NCBI GenBank assembly: GCA_910576855.1
Contig: CAJTJP010000019.1
Span: forward strand, 1-63,951
From: Erysipelotrichales bacterium
GTDB taxonomy: Bacteria > Bacillota_I > Bacilli_A > Erysipelotrichales > Erysipelotrichaceae
Direction: 5' to 3'
Length of the DNA: 63,951 nt
Shown: positions 9,318 to 18,883 of the stretch, one piece after another
Numbering within the stretch: position 1 is the stretch's first letter
Layout of the letters: every line of letters starts with the position of its first letter
Notes under the pieces: model-generated
The model's database searches: none
What the model was told of the DNA's origin: nothing
Seen by the model: only the letters and a program-made list of their open reading frames with translations
Program-made: the position numbers and the translations under genes

Positions 9318-9929
9318 ATGGATTGGATGATCATTTTATATATCGGAATCGGTTATATCTTAGGCTCGATTCCCTTTGCGCTTGTGATCGGTAAGCTGTT
9401 CTATCATACGGATATCAGATCGTTTGGCTCCGGTAATTTAGGCGGTACCAATGCCGGGCGTGTATTAGGCAAAAAAGCCGGAATTGCGACGATCGTATTA
9501 GATGTGCTGAAGGTCGTTTTATCAGTCGGAATCGTAGCTGTCGGATTTGACAACAAGGAAATGAGCATATGGGCCGGTGTTGCGGCAGCCTTTGGACACT
9601 GTTATCCGCTGTTTGCCCGTTTCAAGGGCGGAAAAGCGGCGGCAACACTTGTCGGCTTTCTCTTATCGACTGCTATATTTACCTTTCGTGACGCTTGGTT
9701 TATTATCATACCGCTGATTGCATTCTTTGTACTGCTGTATCTGTTTAAGATGGTTTCCCTCGCAAGTATGGCAATGGCACTTGTTTCCAGCATCTATATT
9801 ACGATCATGCAGAATCAGTTAGTGATTACAATCGCAAGCTGGCTGCTTACGATTCTCGTGATTTATCGTCATCGCGCAAATATCGTTAAGATATTAAATC
9901 ACAGTGAAAACAAAATCACTTGGATGTAG
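9318..9929 (+). CDS. plsY: acyl-phosphate glycerol-3-phosphate acyltransferase
   Basis: Membrane enzyme that transfers the acyl group from acyl-phosphate to glycerol-3-phosphate, the first step of phospholipid synthesis in most bacteria. It is 203 residues from ATG 9318, preceded by AGAGGTG; a GTG at 9309 overlaps that ribosome site and is rejected. The three PlsY motifs are visible: GSIPFALVIGK, SFGSGNLGGTNAGRVLG with the GNxGxTN-type core, and FKGGKAAATLVG. There are about five hydrophobic helices. It diverges from parE, a neighbour arrangement also seen in other Firmicutes. Confidence 0.95.
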   Translation: MDWMIILYIGIGYILGSIPFALVIGKLFYHTDIRSFGSGNLGGTNAGRVLGKKAGIATIVLDVLKVVLSVGIVAVGFDNKEMSIWAGVAAAFGHCYPLFARFKGGKAAATLVGFLLSTAIFTFRDAWFIIIPLIAFFVLLYLFKMVSLASMAMALVSSIYITIMQNQLVITIASWLLTILVIYRHRANIVKILNHSENKITWM

Positions 9930-9958
9930 GATAAGTAAAATCTGTTTCTAATAAATTT

Positions 9959-9984
9959 AAGGGCATTACCTGTCCTTTTTTGTT
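9959..9984 (+). terminator. terminator after plsY
   Basis: Stem AAGGGCA (9959-9965) with TGTCCTT (9971-9977; one G-U pair), then TTTTG. The rest of the gap up to 10183 shows no gene. Confidence 0.5.
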
Positions 9985-10183
9985 TGTTAAAATGATATAG
10001 AGAGATACTGTTCTTATTGTATGCTGTCCTTCTTTTTACAGCTTTTCGTATTCCTTCCATTATCCTTGATATCTTTCATTCAATATTCGTTCTATACCCT
10101 TTTTACATTCTTTCCTATCGATGTGTAATATTCAGATGATGAAATAAAAGTTAAAATTTTAATAAAAATAACTAAAATGTTAG

Positions 10184-10211
10184 TTAAGAAACAGCTTTTT
10201 CTTGATATAAT
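10184..10211 (+). promoter_or_regulatory. promoter of the P-type ATPase
   Basis: TTAAGA (10184-10189), 16 bases, TATAAT (10206-10211) with an extended TGA before the -10. It lies 26 bases before the start codon. Confidence 0.6.
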
Positions 10212-10237
10212 ATTATATAGAAAACGGAAGTGATGGG

Positions 10238-12595
10238 ATGAGTGAACAAATAGAGCGCTATAAGCCTGAAATTCACAGCGGTTTAAATGAACAACAGGTC
10301 GCAAAACGTAAAAGTCAGCATTTACATAATGAACAGGTTCGGCGAATAACAAAATCATACCGGGAAATATTCAGAGATAATATTTGTACCCTGTTCAATT
10401 TGATCAATGCGATTCTTGCCGGTTTGATTATATATGTCGGTTCTTATCGTAATCTGATGTTTCTCGGTGTCGCGATCAGTAATTTAGCTATCGGTATATT
10501 TCAGGAGCTGCGCTCAAAGCGGGTTTTGGATAAGCTTTCCTTGATCAATGAATCGAAAATCACAGTGATGCGTGAAAGCGTACCGACGGATATTTCGATA
10601 GAGGAGCTTGTGCTCGATGACATCATGGTTTTAAAAAGCGGTGCTCAGGTCTGCAGCGATGCAATCATCAAGGAAGGACGATTGGAGCTGAATGAAAGCA
10701 ATGTCAACGGTGAATCCGATGTCATTGTGAAACAGCAGGGTGATTTTATTTATTCAGGAAGCTATATTTTAGCCGGAAATGCTTATGCTCAAGTTGAGCA
10801 TGTCGGACATGACAATTATGCTTCTCGAATCATGAAGGAAGCAAAGGTCTTGAAAAAGCATAAAAGCGAGCTTCGCGATTCACTGAATTTCATTATCAAA
10901 TATATCGGTATTGCGATCATACCGATCGGTGTTTTACTGTTTTTGAAGCAATATTATTTATTAGACTATTCGTTTACGGAATCAATCGTTCCTACCGTAT
11001 CGGCACTCATCGGCATGATTCCCGAAGGCCTTGTGTTATTAACGAGTGTTGCCTTGGCCGTCGGCTCGATTAACTTAGCGAAGCAGCATACGCTTGTGCA
11101 GGAACTGTATTGTATCGAAACATTGGCGCGTGTCGATACGTTGTGTCTTGATAAGACCGGAACAATTACCAAGGGCTGTATGCAGGTAGAAAGCATTATC
11201 AATTATACGGATACGGATTGTAAAGAGCTGTTGTGTTATATGCTGGGCACACTGAAAGATGACAACTCAACGGCTCAAGCAATTCGAGAGTATCTCAAAG
11301 ATGTAAAAAAGATAGAAAATGCGATTACGATTCCCTTTTCTAGTGAGCGTAAATACAGCGCAGTTTCCATGAATCAGCATACGTATTGTATGGGTGCCTA
11401 TGAATTTATGAGTCTGAAAAAGGATTCCATGATTGAAGCACAGATCAATCGCTATGCGAAGGAGGGCTATCGTGTTATTACGATTGCTGAAAATACGGAA
11501 CCAATCAGTGAAGGCCGTCTGCCGCAAAACAACACAATCATCGGAATTGTGTTGCTGAGCGATCCGATTCGTGAAGAAGCGCCGAAAACGCTTGCGTATT
11601 TTGCCTCACAAGGAGTAGATATCAAAATCATCAGCGGTGATAATCCGGTTACCGTACATGAAATAGCTCGAAAAGCCGGTGTTTACAATGCCGATGCATA
11701 TATCGATGCTTCTACGCTGAAGGATGAAGAGATATCGACTGCGGTAAACAGATACAGTGTATTCGGACGTGTCAGCCCGCAACAAAAAAAGCTGATCATT
11801 CAGGCCTTAAAGGAAGCTAAGCATACGACCGCAATGATCGGTGACGGCGTAAATGATGTCATGGCTTTGAAGGAAGCCGATTGTTCTATCGCAGTTGCGC
11901 AAGGAAGTGAGGCTGCAAAAAATATTGCGAATCTTGTTTTGCTTGATAACAACTTTAAGCATATGCCCTTTATCGTAAATGAAGGCAGACGTGTTATCAA
12001 CAATATTCAACGTGCTGCATCGCTGTTTCTTGTAAAAACGATCTTTTCATTGATTTTAGCGATTTTGACCTTATTCTTAAACAGTCGCTATCCGTTTGTA
12101 CCGATTCAGCTTACCTTAATTTCCTCGCTGACGGTCGGTATCCCTTCTTTCTTTTTGGCACTGGAACCCAATCATAATCGCATTAAGGGTAATTTTGTCA
12201 TTAATGTATTATCACAAGCAGCTCCCGGCGCCTTTATGGTCGTTGCGGCAACTTTGCTTGTATCGTTATTCACAACGATATTTCATTATAACGATGATGT
12301 CCGTACAACGATGTGCGTTGTCTTGACTGCCGCATGCTCACTAACGGTATTACAACGTATCTCCATGCCGTTTACAAGGCAGCGGCGCATTGTATTTCTT
12401 ACAATGACATTATTATTCATCTTAGCCACCGTGCTTTTACCTGATCTATTTATGATCGTTCGTCTTGATTTATTCTCTTTTGTCGCAACCTTAAGCGGTG
12501 TATTCGTGATTCCGATTATTATAAATCTGATTTACTATCGTCTGCAGCGATTGGAAAAAATCAAAGAGCGTATCACGAATGCGACGGAAAAATAA
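10238..12595 (+). CDS. cation-translocating P-type ATPase (CtpE-like)
   Basis: A 785-residue integral membrane ion pump. The phosphorylated aspartate is D305 in CLDKTGTIT. The actuator loop reads LNESNVNGESD (in place of TGES), and the hinge is MIGDGVNDVMALKEADCSIA. No N-terminal CxxC metal-binding domain is present and no CPC motif occurs in the membrane, so it is not a copper or heavy-metal P1B pump. The IPEGLVLLTSVALA segment and overall length match the CtpE-like group, for which calcium transport has been reported in mycobacteria. The substrate here is inferred only. It has its own promoter and terminator and stands alone between convergent genes. Confidence 0.85.
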   Translation: MSEQIERYKPEIHSGLNEQQVAKRKSQHLHNEQVRRITKSYREIFRDNICTLFNLINAILAGLIIYVGSYRNLMFLGVAISNLAIGIFQELRSKRVLDKLSLINESKITVMRESVPTDISIEELVLDDIMVLKSGAQVCSDAIIKEGRLELNESNVNGESDVIVKQQGDFIYSGSYILAGNAYAQVEHVGHDNYASRIMKEAKVLKKHKSELRDSLNFIIKYIGIAIIPIGVLLFLKQYYLLDYSFTESIVPTVSALIGMIPEGLVLLTSVALAVGSINLAKQHTLVQELYCIETLARVDTLCLDKTGTITKGCMQVESIINYTDTDCKELLCYMLGTLKDDNSTAQAIREYLKDVKKIENAITIPFSSERKYSAVSMNQHTYCMGAYEFMSLKKDSMIEAQINRYAKEGYRVITIAENTEPISEGRLPQNNTIIGIVLLSDPIREEAPKTLAYFASQGVDIKIISGDNPVTVHEIARKAGVYNADAYIDASTLKDEEISTAVNRYSVFGRVSPQQKKLIIQALKEAKHTTAMIGDGVNDVMALKEADCSIAVAQGSEAAKNIANLVLLDNNFKHMPFIVNEGRRVINNIQRAASLFLVKTIFSLILAILTLFLNSRYPFVPIQLTLISSLTVGIPSFFLALEPNHNRIKGNFVINVLSQAAPGAFMVVAATLLVSLFTTIFHYNDDVRTTMCVVLTAACSLTVLQRISMPFTRQRRIVFLTMTLLFILATVLLPDLFMIVRLDLFSFVATLSGVFVIPIIINLIYYRLQRLEKIKERITNATEK

Positions 12596-12704
12596 CTGCT
12601 TCATTGTTTGATTATTAATGAATGTAACGGTGAAGCGTCTGTTTGTTTGATATATGATTACATAAGAACTTATACTGTACTTTTATCATTGAAATGATAG
12701 CTAT

Positions 12705-12756
12705 GAAAAAGAAAACTCATGCCTGACAGCTGAAATGCCGTTATCATGAGTTTTTT
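12705..12756. terminator. bidirectional terminator between the ATPase and the M23 gene
   Basis: Perfect stem AAAACTCATG (12712-12721) with CATGAGTTTT (12745-12754), with an A-rich left and T-rich right flank, between two convergent genes. Confidence 0.7.
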
Positions 12757-12777
12757 GATATTTGTAGTTTCCTTTCC

Positions 12778-14229
12778 TTAATAACCAAAGAATTCCTCCG
12801 GTCGTTCACGACATGGAGTAAAACCACGATTGGAGCATGCGGAAGCAATCGTCCAACCGCTTCCCCAACCGAAATCAGCATTTTGCGCAAATCGAGCTTG
12901 TGCCTCTGTAACACTCATGGACCCTAAATTAACAAGCTCAATATGAAGATGGGGACCTGTTACATTACCGCTGGCACCGGAGTAAGCGATGGTTTGTCCT
13001 TGTTCCACAATATCACCGGGTGATACAAGAATTCCCTTTGCGAGATGAAAGAAGGAAATCGCATAGGTAGTACCGTTGACTTGGGTCAAAAGCTCAATCG
13101 TATTCGCGCCGCCGCGCGGCCATCCAAGCGTAGGTCCATATTTATCACTCGGATACGGATCATTTGCATATAAGACGATAGAGCGTGCAGGCGCAACGAT
13201 TGGTGCTCCGATCGGACCTGAATAATCGGCACCGATATGCTCATACAGCTGTGTATCCCAAGGATCGCTCGGATAATACCATGTTCCTGCATATAAAGGA
13301 TAAGAAATCGGCTTTATAAACGAGGTATTTCCGCTTGGTTTGTCGCCCGGTTTATTGCTTGGCTTATCAGAGTTTCCCCCTGACGGCTTACTCGGCTTTT
13401 CAAAAATATCGTCTCTTACGTTTGTATTGATTGATGCCAATACACCTGCCATATCAGATGCATTCGCCTGAGCACTCTCCATTTCCTCTTTGATTTGTTG
13501 TTCCTTCGCATAAAAGGATTGATAAAGCTTGCTTTGTTCCCGTTTTCCCTGCTCAGCGGCTTCCTTTAAGGCTTCATTTGTTTTAATCTGCTGCTTCAGA
13601 TCGGCACTGATTCGCTGCTGCTCCTCTTTCTGCAGCTGAAGTTCTCGGCGCGCTTTTGCAGCATCCTCCATTTGCAACTGATCGTTTTGAGTAACCAGCT
13701 TAAAACCTTCGATCAACTGTATAATATCAATTATATCGGTAGCTCCCATCAGCATATCGATATAGCGATTCGTACCGATTTTCACCTGTTCCTTTTCCAT
13801 TCGCTTCTTTATCTGAACATCCAACAATTCAATTTCCGCTTGCTTTTCTTTCATTTTACTGTCAAGCTCAATCATTGAGCTGCGCATTTGACTGATGCTT
13901 TTTTCTGCATCATCCATTTGTTGATTAAGCACCTTGATCTGATTATCCAGCTGCATGATCAATTCACTGATATTCGATAAATCAGATTTTAATTGCTTGC
14001 TTGTTTTTTTCATATCGGCAATCTGATTATTTAATTCATTTGTTTTTTTATTATAGTATTCCTTAAACCTCTTACATTCCTCTGCCGCTTCCTTACTGTC
14101 TTGTGCAACACTGCACTTTTTCAGCCATTCTCCTTCTGATTCCTCATATTCATTCGCATATATAGGAAAATGCGGTATAGTCACTAAACAACAGATTATC
14201 GTCAACAAAATTATTTGGATTTTTTTCAT
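12778..14229 (-). CDS. secreted M23 peptidase with coiled coil (PcsB/EnvC type)
   Basis: A 483-residue cell-wall hydrolase or hydrolase activator. Residues 1-25 are a signal peptide (MKKIQ, hydrophobic core, IYANEYEE). Residues 45-260 are a long charged coiled coil as in PcsB/EnvC-type proteins, often controlled through FtsEX. A Gly/Pro/Lys-rich linker covers about 277-303. The C-terminal LytM/M23 domain has the zinc ligands HIGAD (H331, D335) and HLH (H427, H429), plus H395 in FFHLA, so it looks catalytically complete. The metal ligands would predict endopeptidase activity on peptidoglycan cross-links. The gene stands alone. No ftsEX genes are in the window, so the partner is unknown. Confidence 0.85.
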   Translation of the reverse strand: MKKIQIILLTIICCLVTIPHFPIYANEYEESEGEWLKKCSVAQDSKEAAEECKRFKEYYNKKTNELNNQIADMKKTSKQLKSDLSNISELIMQLDNQIKVLNQQMDDAEKSISQMRSSMIELDSKMKEKQAEIELLDVQIKKRMEKEQVKIGTNRYIDMLMGATDIIDIIQLIEGFKLVTQNDQLQMEDAAKARRELQLQKEEQQRISADLKQQIKTNEALKEAAEQGKREQSKLYQSFYAKEQQIKEEMESAQANASDMAGVLASINTNVRDDIFEKPSKPSGGNSDKPSNKPGDKPSGNTSFIKPISYPLYAGTWYYPSDPWDTQLYEHIGADYSGPIGAPIVAPARSIVLYANDPYPSDKYGPTLGWPRGGANTIELLTQVNGTTYAISFFHLAKGILVSPGDIVEQGQTIAYSGASGNVTGPHLHIELVNLGSMSVTEAQARFAQNADFGWGSGWTIASACSNRGFTPCRERPEEFFGY

Positions 14230-14383
14230 GAAAGCACCTTCTTAATTCCTGTTTATGGTATCACAAATAATGCCAAAGCGCAAATGAATCTATGTTTTAC
14301 TTCAAAAAGTATTTTTTTCTTAAAATCTATATGAGAAAGTATCATTTGTTTACACTCACAAATGATAATCAGACAGTGAAAGT

Positions 14384-14414
14384 AATAAAAAAGATGAAGC
14401 ATCACACTTCATCT
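14384..14414 (-). terminator. terminator after thiI
   Basis: Stem AGATGAAG (14392-14399) with CTTCATCT (14407-14414), followed on the minus strand by TTTTTTA. A second perfect 9-bp inverted repeat (ATCATTTGT/ACAAATGAT, about 14341-14366) lies beyond it with no clear role. Confidence 0.7.
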
Positions 14415-14426
14415 CTTGCATATAGG

Positions 14427-15644
14427 TTAAAATAAATCTTGATCGTCCTGTTCCCCTGTTTTCGGATATACATCGATATGAGTTGTATTCTTAACACATT
14501 GCTCCAACAACTCCGTAAAACTGAAGCGAGATTCCATTTTCTGAGCCTTTTCTAAGGTTGGCTTCGTAACCGGATTTTTCGGAGTAAAGATGGTGCAGCA
14601 GTCCTCAAACGGTAAGATACTTGTTTCATAGGTCTCTATCTTACGTGCCAGATTGATAATTTCTATCTTATCCATTGTCGCAACAGGACGAATAACCGGC
14701 ATTTTTGTGACCTCATTGATGACTCCCATGCTCTCTAATGTCTGAGAGGCAACTTGACCAATGCTTTCACCGTTGACGATTGCTAACGCATGACAATCTT
14801 GCGCAATGCGCTCTGCGATGCGATACATCATTCGTCTCATAATCGTTATCGCATAGGATTCATCGCAATTTTGATAGATTGCCAGCTGAAGCTCGGTAAA
14901 CGGTACGATATGAACACGAATCCGACCTTGATAACGCGAAATCAAGCGAGCCAATTCAATGACCTTTTCCTGCGCTCTTGCGGAAGTATACGGAGGAGAG
15001 GCATAATGAATACATTCCAACGCAACGCCGCGCTTCATTGTCAAATAAGCCGCTATCGGTGAATCAATACCGCCGCTCAACATTACGACTGCTTTTCCGC
15101 CGACTCCCACCGGATAACCGCCTGCTCCCGGAATTCGTCCGGTCATCACATAGGTAAACTGCTCATGAATTTCTATCTGAATTCGTAAATCAGGTTGCTT
15201 CACATTTACCTTTAATGCGGTATTGCGTAAAATCTCACCCGCCACGGCACGATTGATCTCATCGGAAATCATCGGAAAATGCTTATCACTGCGCCTTGTT
15301 TCAATTTTAAAGGTAGTCGCAGTGCTGTTTTTCGCAACCGTAAAGCCTGTTTCAATGATTTTATCGATATCGGAAGGAATTCGTATCGCAAAGGAAAACG
15401 AGCTGATACCGAATACGTGCTGGAGTACATCAGCGACTGCTTCGGCATTTTCACCGTTCAACAGTATATATAAGCGATCATGTGTGCGCTCATAGGTAAG
15501 TCCCTTGAATTCACATAAAGCATTTTTAACATTGGTGAGTAAACGCTTAATAAAGTCTTTTTTGTTTTTCCCTTTTGTGGATAATTCACCGTAGCGTACC
15601 AAGATATGGTCGTACACAATAGTATTATTAGGTTCTGTAGTCAT
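14427..15644 (-). CDS. thiI: tRNA 4-thiouridine synthetase / thiazole sulfur carrier enzyme
   Basis: Activates uridine 8 of tRNA for thiolation, taking sulfur from a cysteine desulfurase. It is 405 residues. An N-terminal ferredoxin-like and THUMP part (about 60-165) is followed by the PP-loop ATPase with SGGIDSPIAAY. The protein ends without the rhodanese domain found in E. coli ThiI, as is usual in Firmicutes. It begins inside the end of iscS (17-base overlap), with AAGGAG upstream. The pairing with a dedicated desulfurase matches the nifZ-thiI pair of Bacillus. Confidence 0.95.
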   Translation of the reverse strand: MTTEPNNTIVYDHILVRYGELSTKGKNKKDFIKRLLTNVKNALCEFKGLTYERTHDRLYILLNGENAEAVADVLQHVFGISSFSFAIRIPSDIDKIIETGFTVAKNSTATTFKIETRRSDKHFPMISDEINRAVAGEILRNTALKVNVKQPDLRIQIEIHEQFTYVMTGRIPGAGGYPVGVGGKAVVMLSGGIDSPIAAYLTMKRGVALECIHYASPPYTSARAQEKVIELARLISRYQGRIRVHIVPFTELQLAIYQNCDESYAITIMRRMMYRIAERIAQDCHALAIVNGESIGQVASQTLESMGVINEVTKMPVIRPVATMDKIEIINLARKIETYETSILPFEDCCTIFTPKNPVTKPTLEKAQKMESRFSFTELLEQCVKNTTHIDVYPKTGEQDDQDLF

Positions 15645-16755
15645 GATTGATCTCCTTTAACGCTTGGATCAGCTGATTGATTTCCTCAGATGTTGTCATA
15701 TGTGACAGTGATATGCGTATCGCATGAGTAGCGATATGATCCCCTAAGCCCATTTCCGCAAGCACATGAGAATATGCTCTGCTGCGTGAGGAACAAGTGC
15801 TTTGTGCCGATACGCAAAAGCCGCGCTCATCCAACGCATTCAACATAATTTCACTGCCGACATTCAAAAACGATACATTGACGATATGCGGAATACATTG
15901 TTCATTAGAATTGATATGCACATCATTTAAGGTCGAAAGCTCTGTACAAAGCTGAGCATGCAGCTTTTTTACATACGCATAATGCTCATCTTGATTTTCA
16001 AGCGCAAGCCGCAAGGTTTTCGCAAGCACGATATTCGCCGGTGTATTAGAGGTTCCCCCGCGAATTCCCTGCTCTTGTTGCCCGCCGTTTATCAAAGGCA
16101 ACAGCTTGATATTGCGCTTCTTATAGAAAAAAGCACTTCCCTTCAGACCGTATATTTTATGAGCGCTGAAGGTTGCCATATCAAGCATTGATAAAGGCAG
16201 TTTGAGCTTACCGAGTGCCTGTACGCAATCTACATGTACAACAGCTCGTGAATGCTCATGAACATAAGCACTGACTTCTTCTATCGGATTGATCGCACCT
16301 GTTTCATTATTCACATACATTAACGAAACAAGGATCGTATCCTTAGTAAGCGCCTTATACAAGGTCTCCGTATCGACAATACCTTGAGTAGTAACGGGAA
16401 TATAGCTGACGCGAAAGCCAAACTCTTGTTCCAGCTGGGCAAAAGCCGCAGCTACACTGGAATGCTCTGCCTTGGTCGTTATCAAATGATTCCCGCGATG
16501 GCGATTTGCCAGCGCAAAGCCCTTTATGGCAGTGCTGTTTGCTTCACTGGCACAAGAGGTGAAAATGACTTCATCACCTCTAACAGACAAAAGCTGTGCA
16601 ATTTGTGCACGGCTTTTTTCCATTAATCGCTGCGCTTCCCGTCCCGGCGCATGAAGAGAATCCGCATTCGCATATAACTTAGGCAGCAATCTTGTGTAAG
16701 TATCAAGCACATCCGGATTCAACGGTGCAGTTGACGCATAATCGAAATAGATCAT
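15628..16755 (-). CDS. cysteine desulfurase (NifZ/IscS-like) for ThiI
   Basis: PLP enzyme that removes sulfur from cysteine. It is 375 residues. The PLP lysine is K200 in SAHKIYGLKG, the aspartate contacting the cofactor is in HVDCVQALG, and the active cysteine lies in SAQSTCSSRSR. It sits between ezrA (one base apart) and thiI (17-base overlap), so the desulfurase most likely feeds ThiI for s4U synthesis. The ribosome site AGGTGG lies in the end of ezrA. The Bacillus counterpart is nifZ; no iron-sulfur scaffold gene is nearby. Confidence 0.9.
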   Translation of the reverse strand: MIYFDYASTAPLNPDVLDTYTRLLPKLYANADSLHAPGREAQRLMEKSRAQIAQLLSVRGDEVIFTSCASEANSTAIKGFALANRHRGNHLITTKAEHSSVAAAFAQLEQEFGFRVSYIPVTTQGIVDTETLYKALTKDTILVSLMYVNNETGAINPIEEVSAYVHEHSRAVVHVDCVQALGKLKLPLSMLDMATFSAHKIYGLKGSAFFYKKRNIKLLPLINGGQQEQGIRGGTSNTPANIVLAKTLRLALENQDEHYAYVKKLHAQLCTELSTLNDVHINSNEQCIPHIVNVSFLNVGSEIMLNALDERGFCVSAQSTCSSRSRAYSHVLAEMGLGDHIATHAIRISLSHMTTSEEINQLIQALKEINHDYRT

Positions 16756-16756
16756 C

Positions 16757-18511
16757 CTATGCCACCTGATTCATAACTGCCGCATCCTTTTTATTAATCA
16801 AATTTTCATACGCACCCGGATGCATTTTTTCAATCGCCTGAATACCGATCTTAAGTGCCTTTGTATACTGTCCGTTACGGAAACATAGCTCACAGCGTGT
16901 CAGCTCAGAATCAATTTCCGGATAGCTGGAACGATAACGATTGCCGAATACAATCGTGTTCTCCACCATGATCGCCATACCGACAAGATTATTCACACTG
17001 TTATACAGTGTATAGATATAGTCAATCGCATTACGAAGCTCACTGTTCAAACGCTTTACATCTAACGGTGTATTGTTCAAAATACAAGAGATATCCTTAA
17101 TCATATTTTTCGCTCTGTGCAAATCATCCTCATATTTCTGTGATACGCTCGGTAAACGATGCTTTGACATTTTCACATGAATCTCATTTACGATCAGCTG
17201 CAGCTTCACAAGCTGTTTTTTCGCACGCTCCTCATCACTGCAGGCTGTTTCCAGCTTCACCTTCATTTTTGCGACTTCATCCATAAAAATGGTATTGCTT
17301 TGATCTAATTCCTTATAGGATATCAAAACAGTTGTATAAGGAACCGACTTCTCCAAAATGATTTTTTCCAGCTTACGCTTCATATCATTCAAAACACTTA
17401 AGCGATCATTTGTTTCTTTTAAGCGTTCCGTCCAATTCTCAAAGCCGAAACGCTCATAAACGCGATTATACAGCGTTTCAATCGTTTCTACATCCTGATT
17501 GACCGTTTTGATGCTGTCAAATAAAATCTCCACATTACCGGAAACCTCATCAAACGCCTTCTCCTCTTTATCAATCTGCTCCTGCAGTTGATTTAAACGC
17601 TTTTCACATTCATTGAGATCCTCCTCAACATTTTCCACCTGACCGTTACGCAGCTTATTGAGGTCTTCCTTCAACATATCGGAAATGATTTCCAAATTCT
17701 TTTTGATCTCCAAATGCTCTAAGAAAATGCCTTTGTTTTTACACTGTGCATAGTTGTAACCTACCTCATCGATGGCTCTCGGCAGTACGCCCTTTGCACG
17801 CTCATATAAAGCCGGAAGCACCTGTAACAGCGACTCCAAGCGATGAATCGTTTCAAGGATTTCCTCCTGTTGATCGGCAGCCTTATTGAATTCAGAGGCA
17901 AACATCCATTCTTCGAATAACGAGAACATCTTTTCAATCGCATTGATTTCACGCTCTAAATATTCATTCGCCTGATGGAAGGCAGTACGATTATCGGTTA
18001 TCTTTTTCTTGATGGAACGGAATTCTTCCTTCAGCTTATTGATCTGTTCACGCTGTTCATTTTCCTTTTCCAAGACCTCATCAAGCGTTTCATTCACTCT
18101 GCCGGCATTCTCCTCGCATTGATTCAACAGATTGACAAGTGTTGACATCTTGCGATTGGCCGTTTTTGTTTTACGAACATAGACAAGATCATCGATTTCC
18201 GCCAGCATAACGCTGCATTCCTTCAGTTTCTCCTGTACCATATCAAAATCATTTTTACAGCCCTCGACACGCTGTGCCATTTCCTGATTGACACGTGACA
18301 GTGCAACTGCTTTATTCAGTTTAAATGCCAGAGGAATACTCTTTAAGGCATTATACTTCAGCTCAAGTTCGTCAAGCTCCTTCTTTGCCTTTTTCTGACG
18401 AAGCATAACCATTACGATCGTAAGTATCACAAGTAATACGATACCGATTGCGATATAGACCAATACCTCAGTCGTAACAATATTTTTTATATTTGTAATG
18501 AAATCATCCAT
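16757..18511 (-). CDS. ezrA: septation ring regulator EzrA
   Basis: Negative regulator of FtsZ ring assembly and a link between the divisome and wall synthesis. It is 584 residues, the usual length. One N-terminal membrane helix (about 14-36) is followed by basic RQKKAKK, and the rest is an almost unbroken series of charged heptads, the spectrin-like coiled coils of the family. The gene order ezrA-iscS-thiI near rpsD is the same as in Bacillus. Transcription probably starts at an extended -10 at 18562-18567. Confidence 0.9.
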   Translation of the reverse strand: MDDFITNIKNIVTTEVLVYIAIGIVLLVILTIVMVMLRQKKAKKELDELELKYNALKSIPLAFKLNKAVALSRVNQEMAQRVEGCKNDFDMVQEKLKECSVMLAEIDDLVYVRKTKTANRKMSTLVNLLNQCEENAGRVNETLDEVLEKENEQREQINKLKEEFRSIKKKITDNRTAFHQANEYLEREINAIEKMFSLFEEWMFASEFNKAADQQEEILETIHRLESLLQVLPALYERAKGVLPRAIDEVGYNYAQCKNKGIFLEHLEIKKNLEIISDMLKEDLNKLRNGQVENVEEDLNECEKRLNQLQEQIDKEEKAFDEVSGNVEILFDSIKTVNQDVETIETLYNRVYERFGFENWTERLKETNDRLSVLNDMKRKLEKIILEKSVPYTTVLISYKELDQSNTIFMDEVAKMKVKLETACSDEERAKKQLVKLQLIVNEIHVKMSKHRLPSVSQKYEDDLHRAKNMIKDISCILNNTPLDVKRLNSELRNAIDYIYTLYNSVNNLVGMAIMVENTIVFGNRYRSSYPEIDSELTRCELCFRNGQYTKALKIGIQAIEKMHPGAYENLINKKDAAVMNQVA

Positions 18512-18561
18512 ATTTGTACCTCGCTTGAAATTTGTATATTATTCACATTATTCTACGATTT

Positions 18562-18570
18562 ATTATATCA
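18562..18570 (-). promoter_or_regulatory. extended -10 promoter of ezrA-iscS-thiI
   Basis: On the minus strand TGATATAAT: a perfect -10 with the TGN extension. No good -35 is seen. Confidence 0.45.
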
Positions 18571-18671
18571 TATTTTACAAGCTAATTCATTAAGAAATTT
18601 CATATTATGCATAAGAAAAATAGATGTAAATAATTCCAATTCACTCAAAAGCATGAAACAGCACTTTTTCA

Positions 18672-18700
18672 TTGACTTTCCTGTTATATTCTGATAATAT
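18672..18700 (+). promoter_or_regulatory. strong sigma-A promoter of rpsD
   Basis: TTGACT (18672-18677), 17 bases, TAATAT (18695-18700), with TG one base before the -10. It lies 184 bases before the start codon, leaving a long leader. Confidence 0.75.
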
Positions 18701-18706
18701 ATATTG

Positions 18707-18870
18707 GCGTGAAAATGATAGCGGCTGGTAAAGTCATGCGGCATATCGTGTTAATAACATACTGTGTATGGGACAATCGAGTAGCTTAGCTGAAAAGTGA
18801 GGGTGTCGTGAGTATTAACACAACGGATGATGATTTACCCCTGTTGTTGTCAAATCACCGACAAACAATA
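18707..18870 (+). promoter_or_regulatory. structured 5' leader of rpsD, probable S4 autoregulatory site
   Basis: The leader of about 165 bases contains a perfect long-range 9-bp pairing (GTGTTAATA 18748-18756 with TATTAACAC 18813-18821). Near the ribosome site, two pairings compete: TGATTT with AAATCA (18831-18836, 18852-18857) and TTGTTGTC with the GACAAACAA just before AGGAGG. Firmicute rpsD mRNAs are known to carry S4-binding leaders that repress their own translation; that this is one is inference from position and folding. Confidence 0.55.
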
Positions 18871-18883
18871 AGGAGGACATAAC

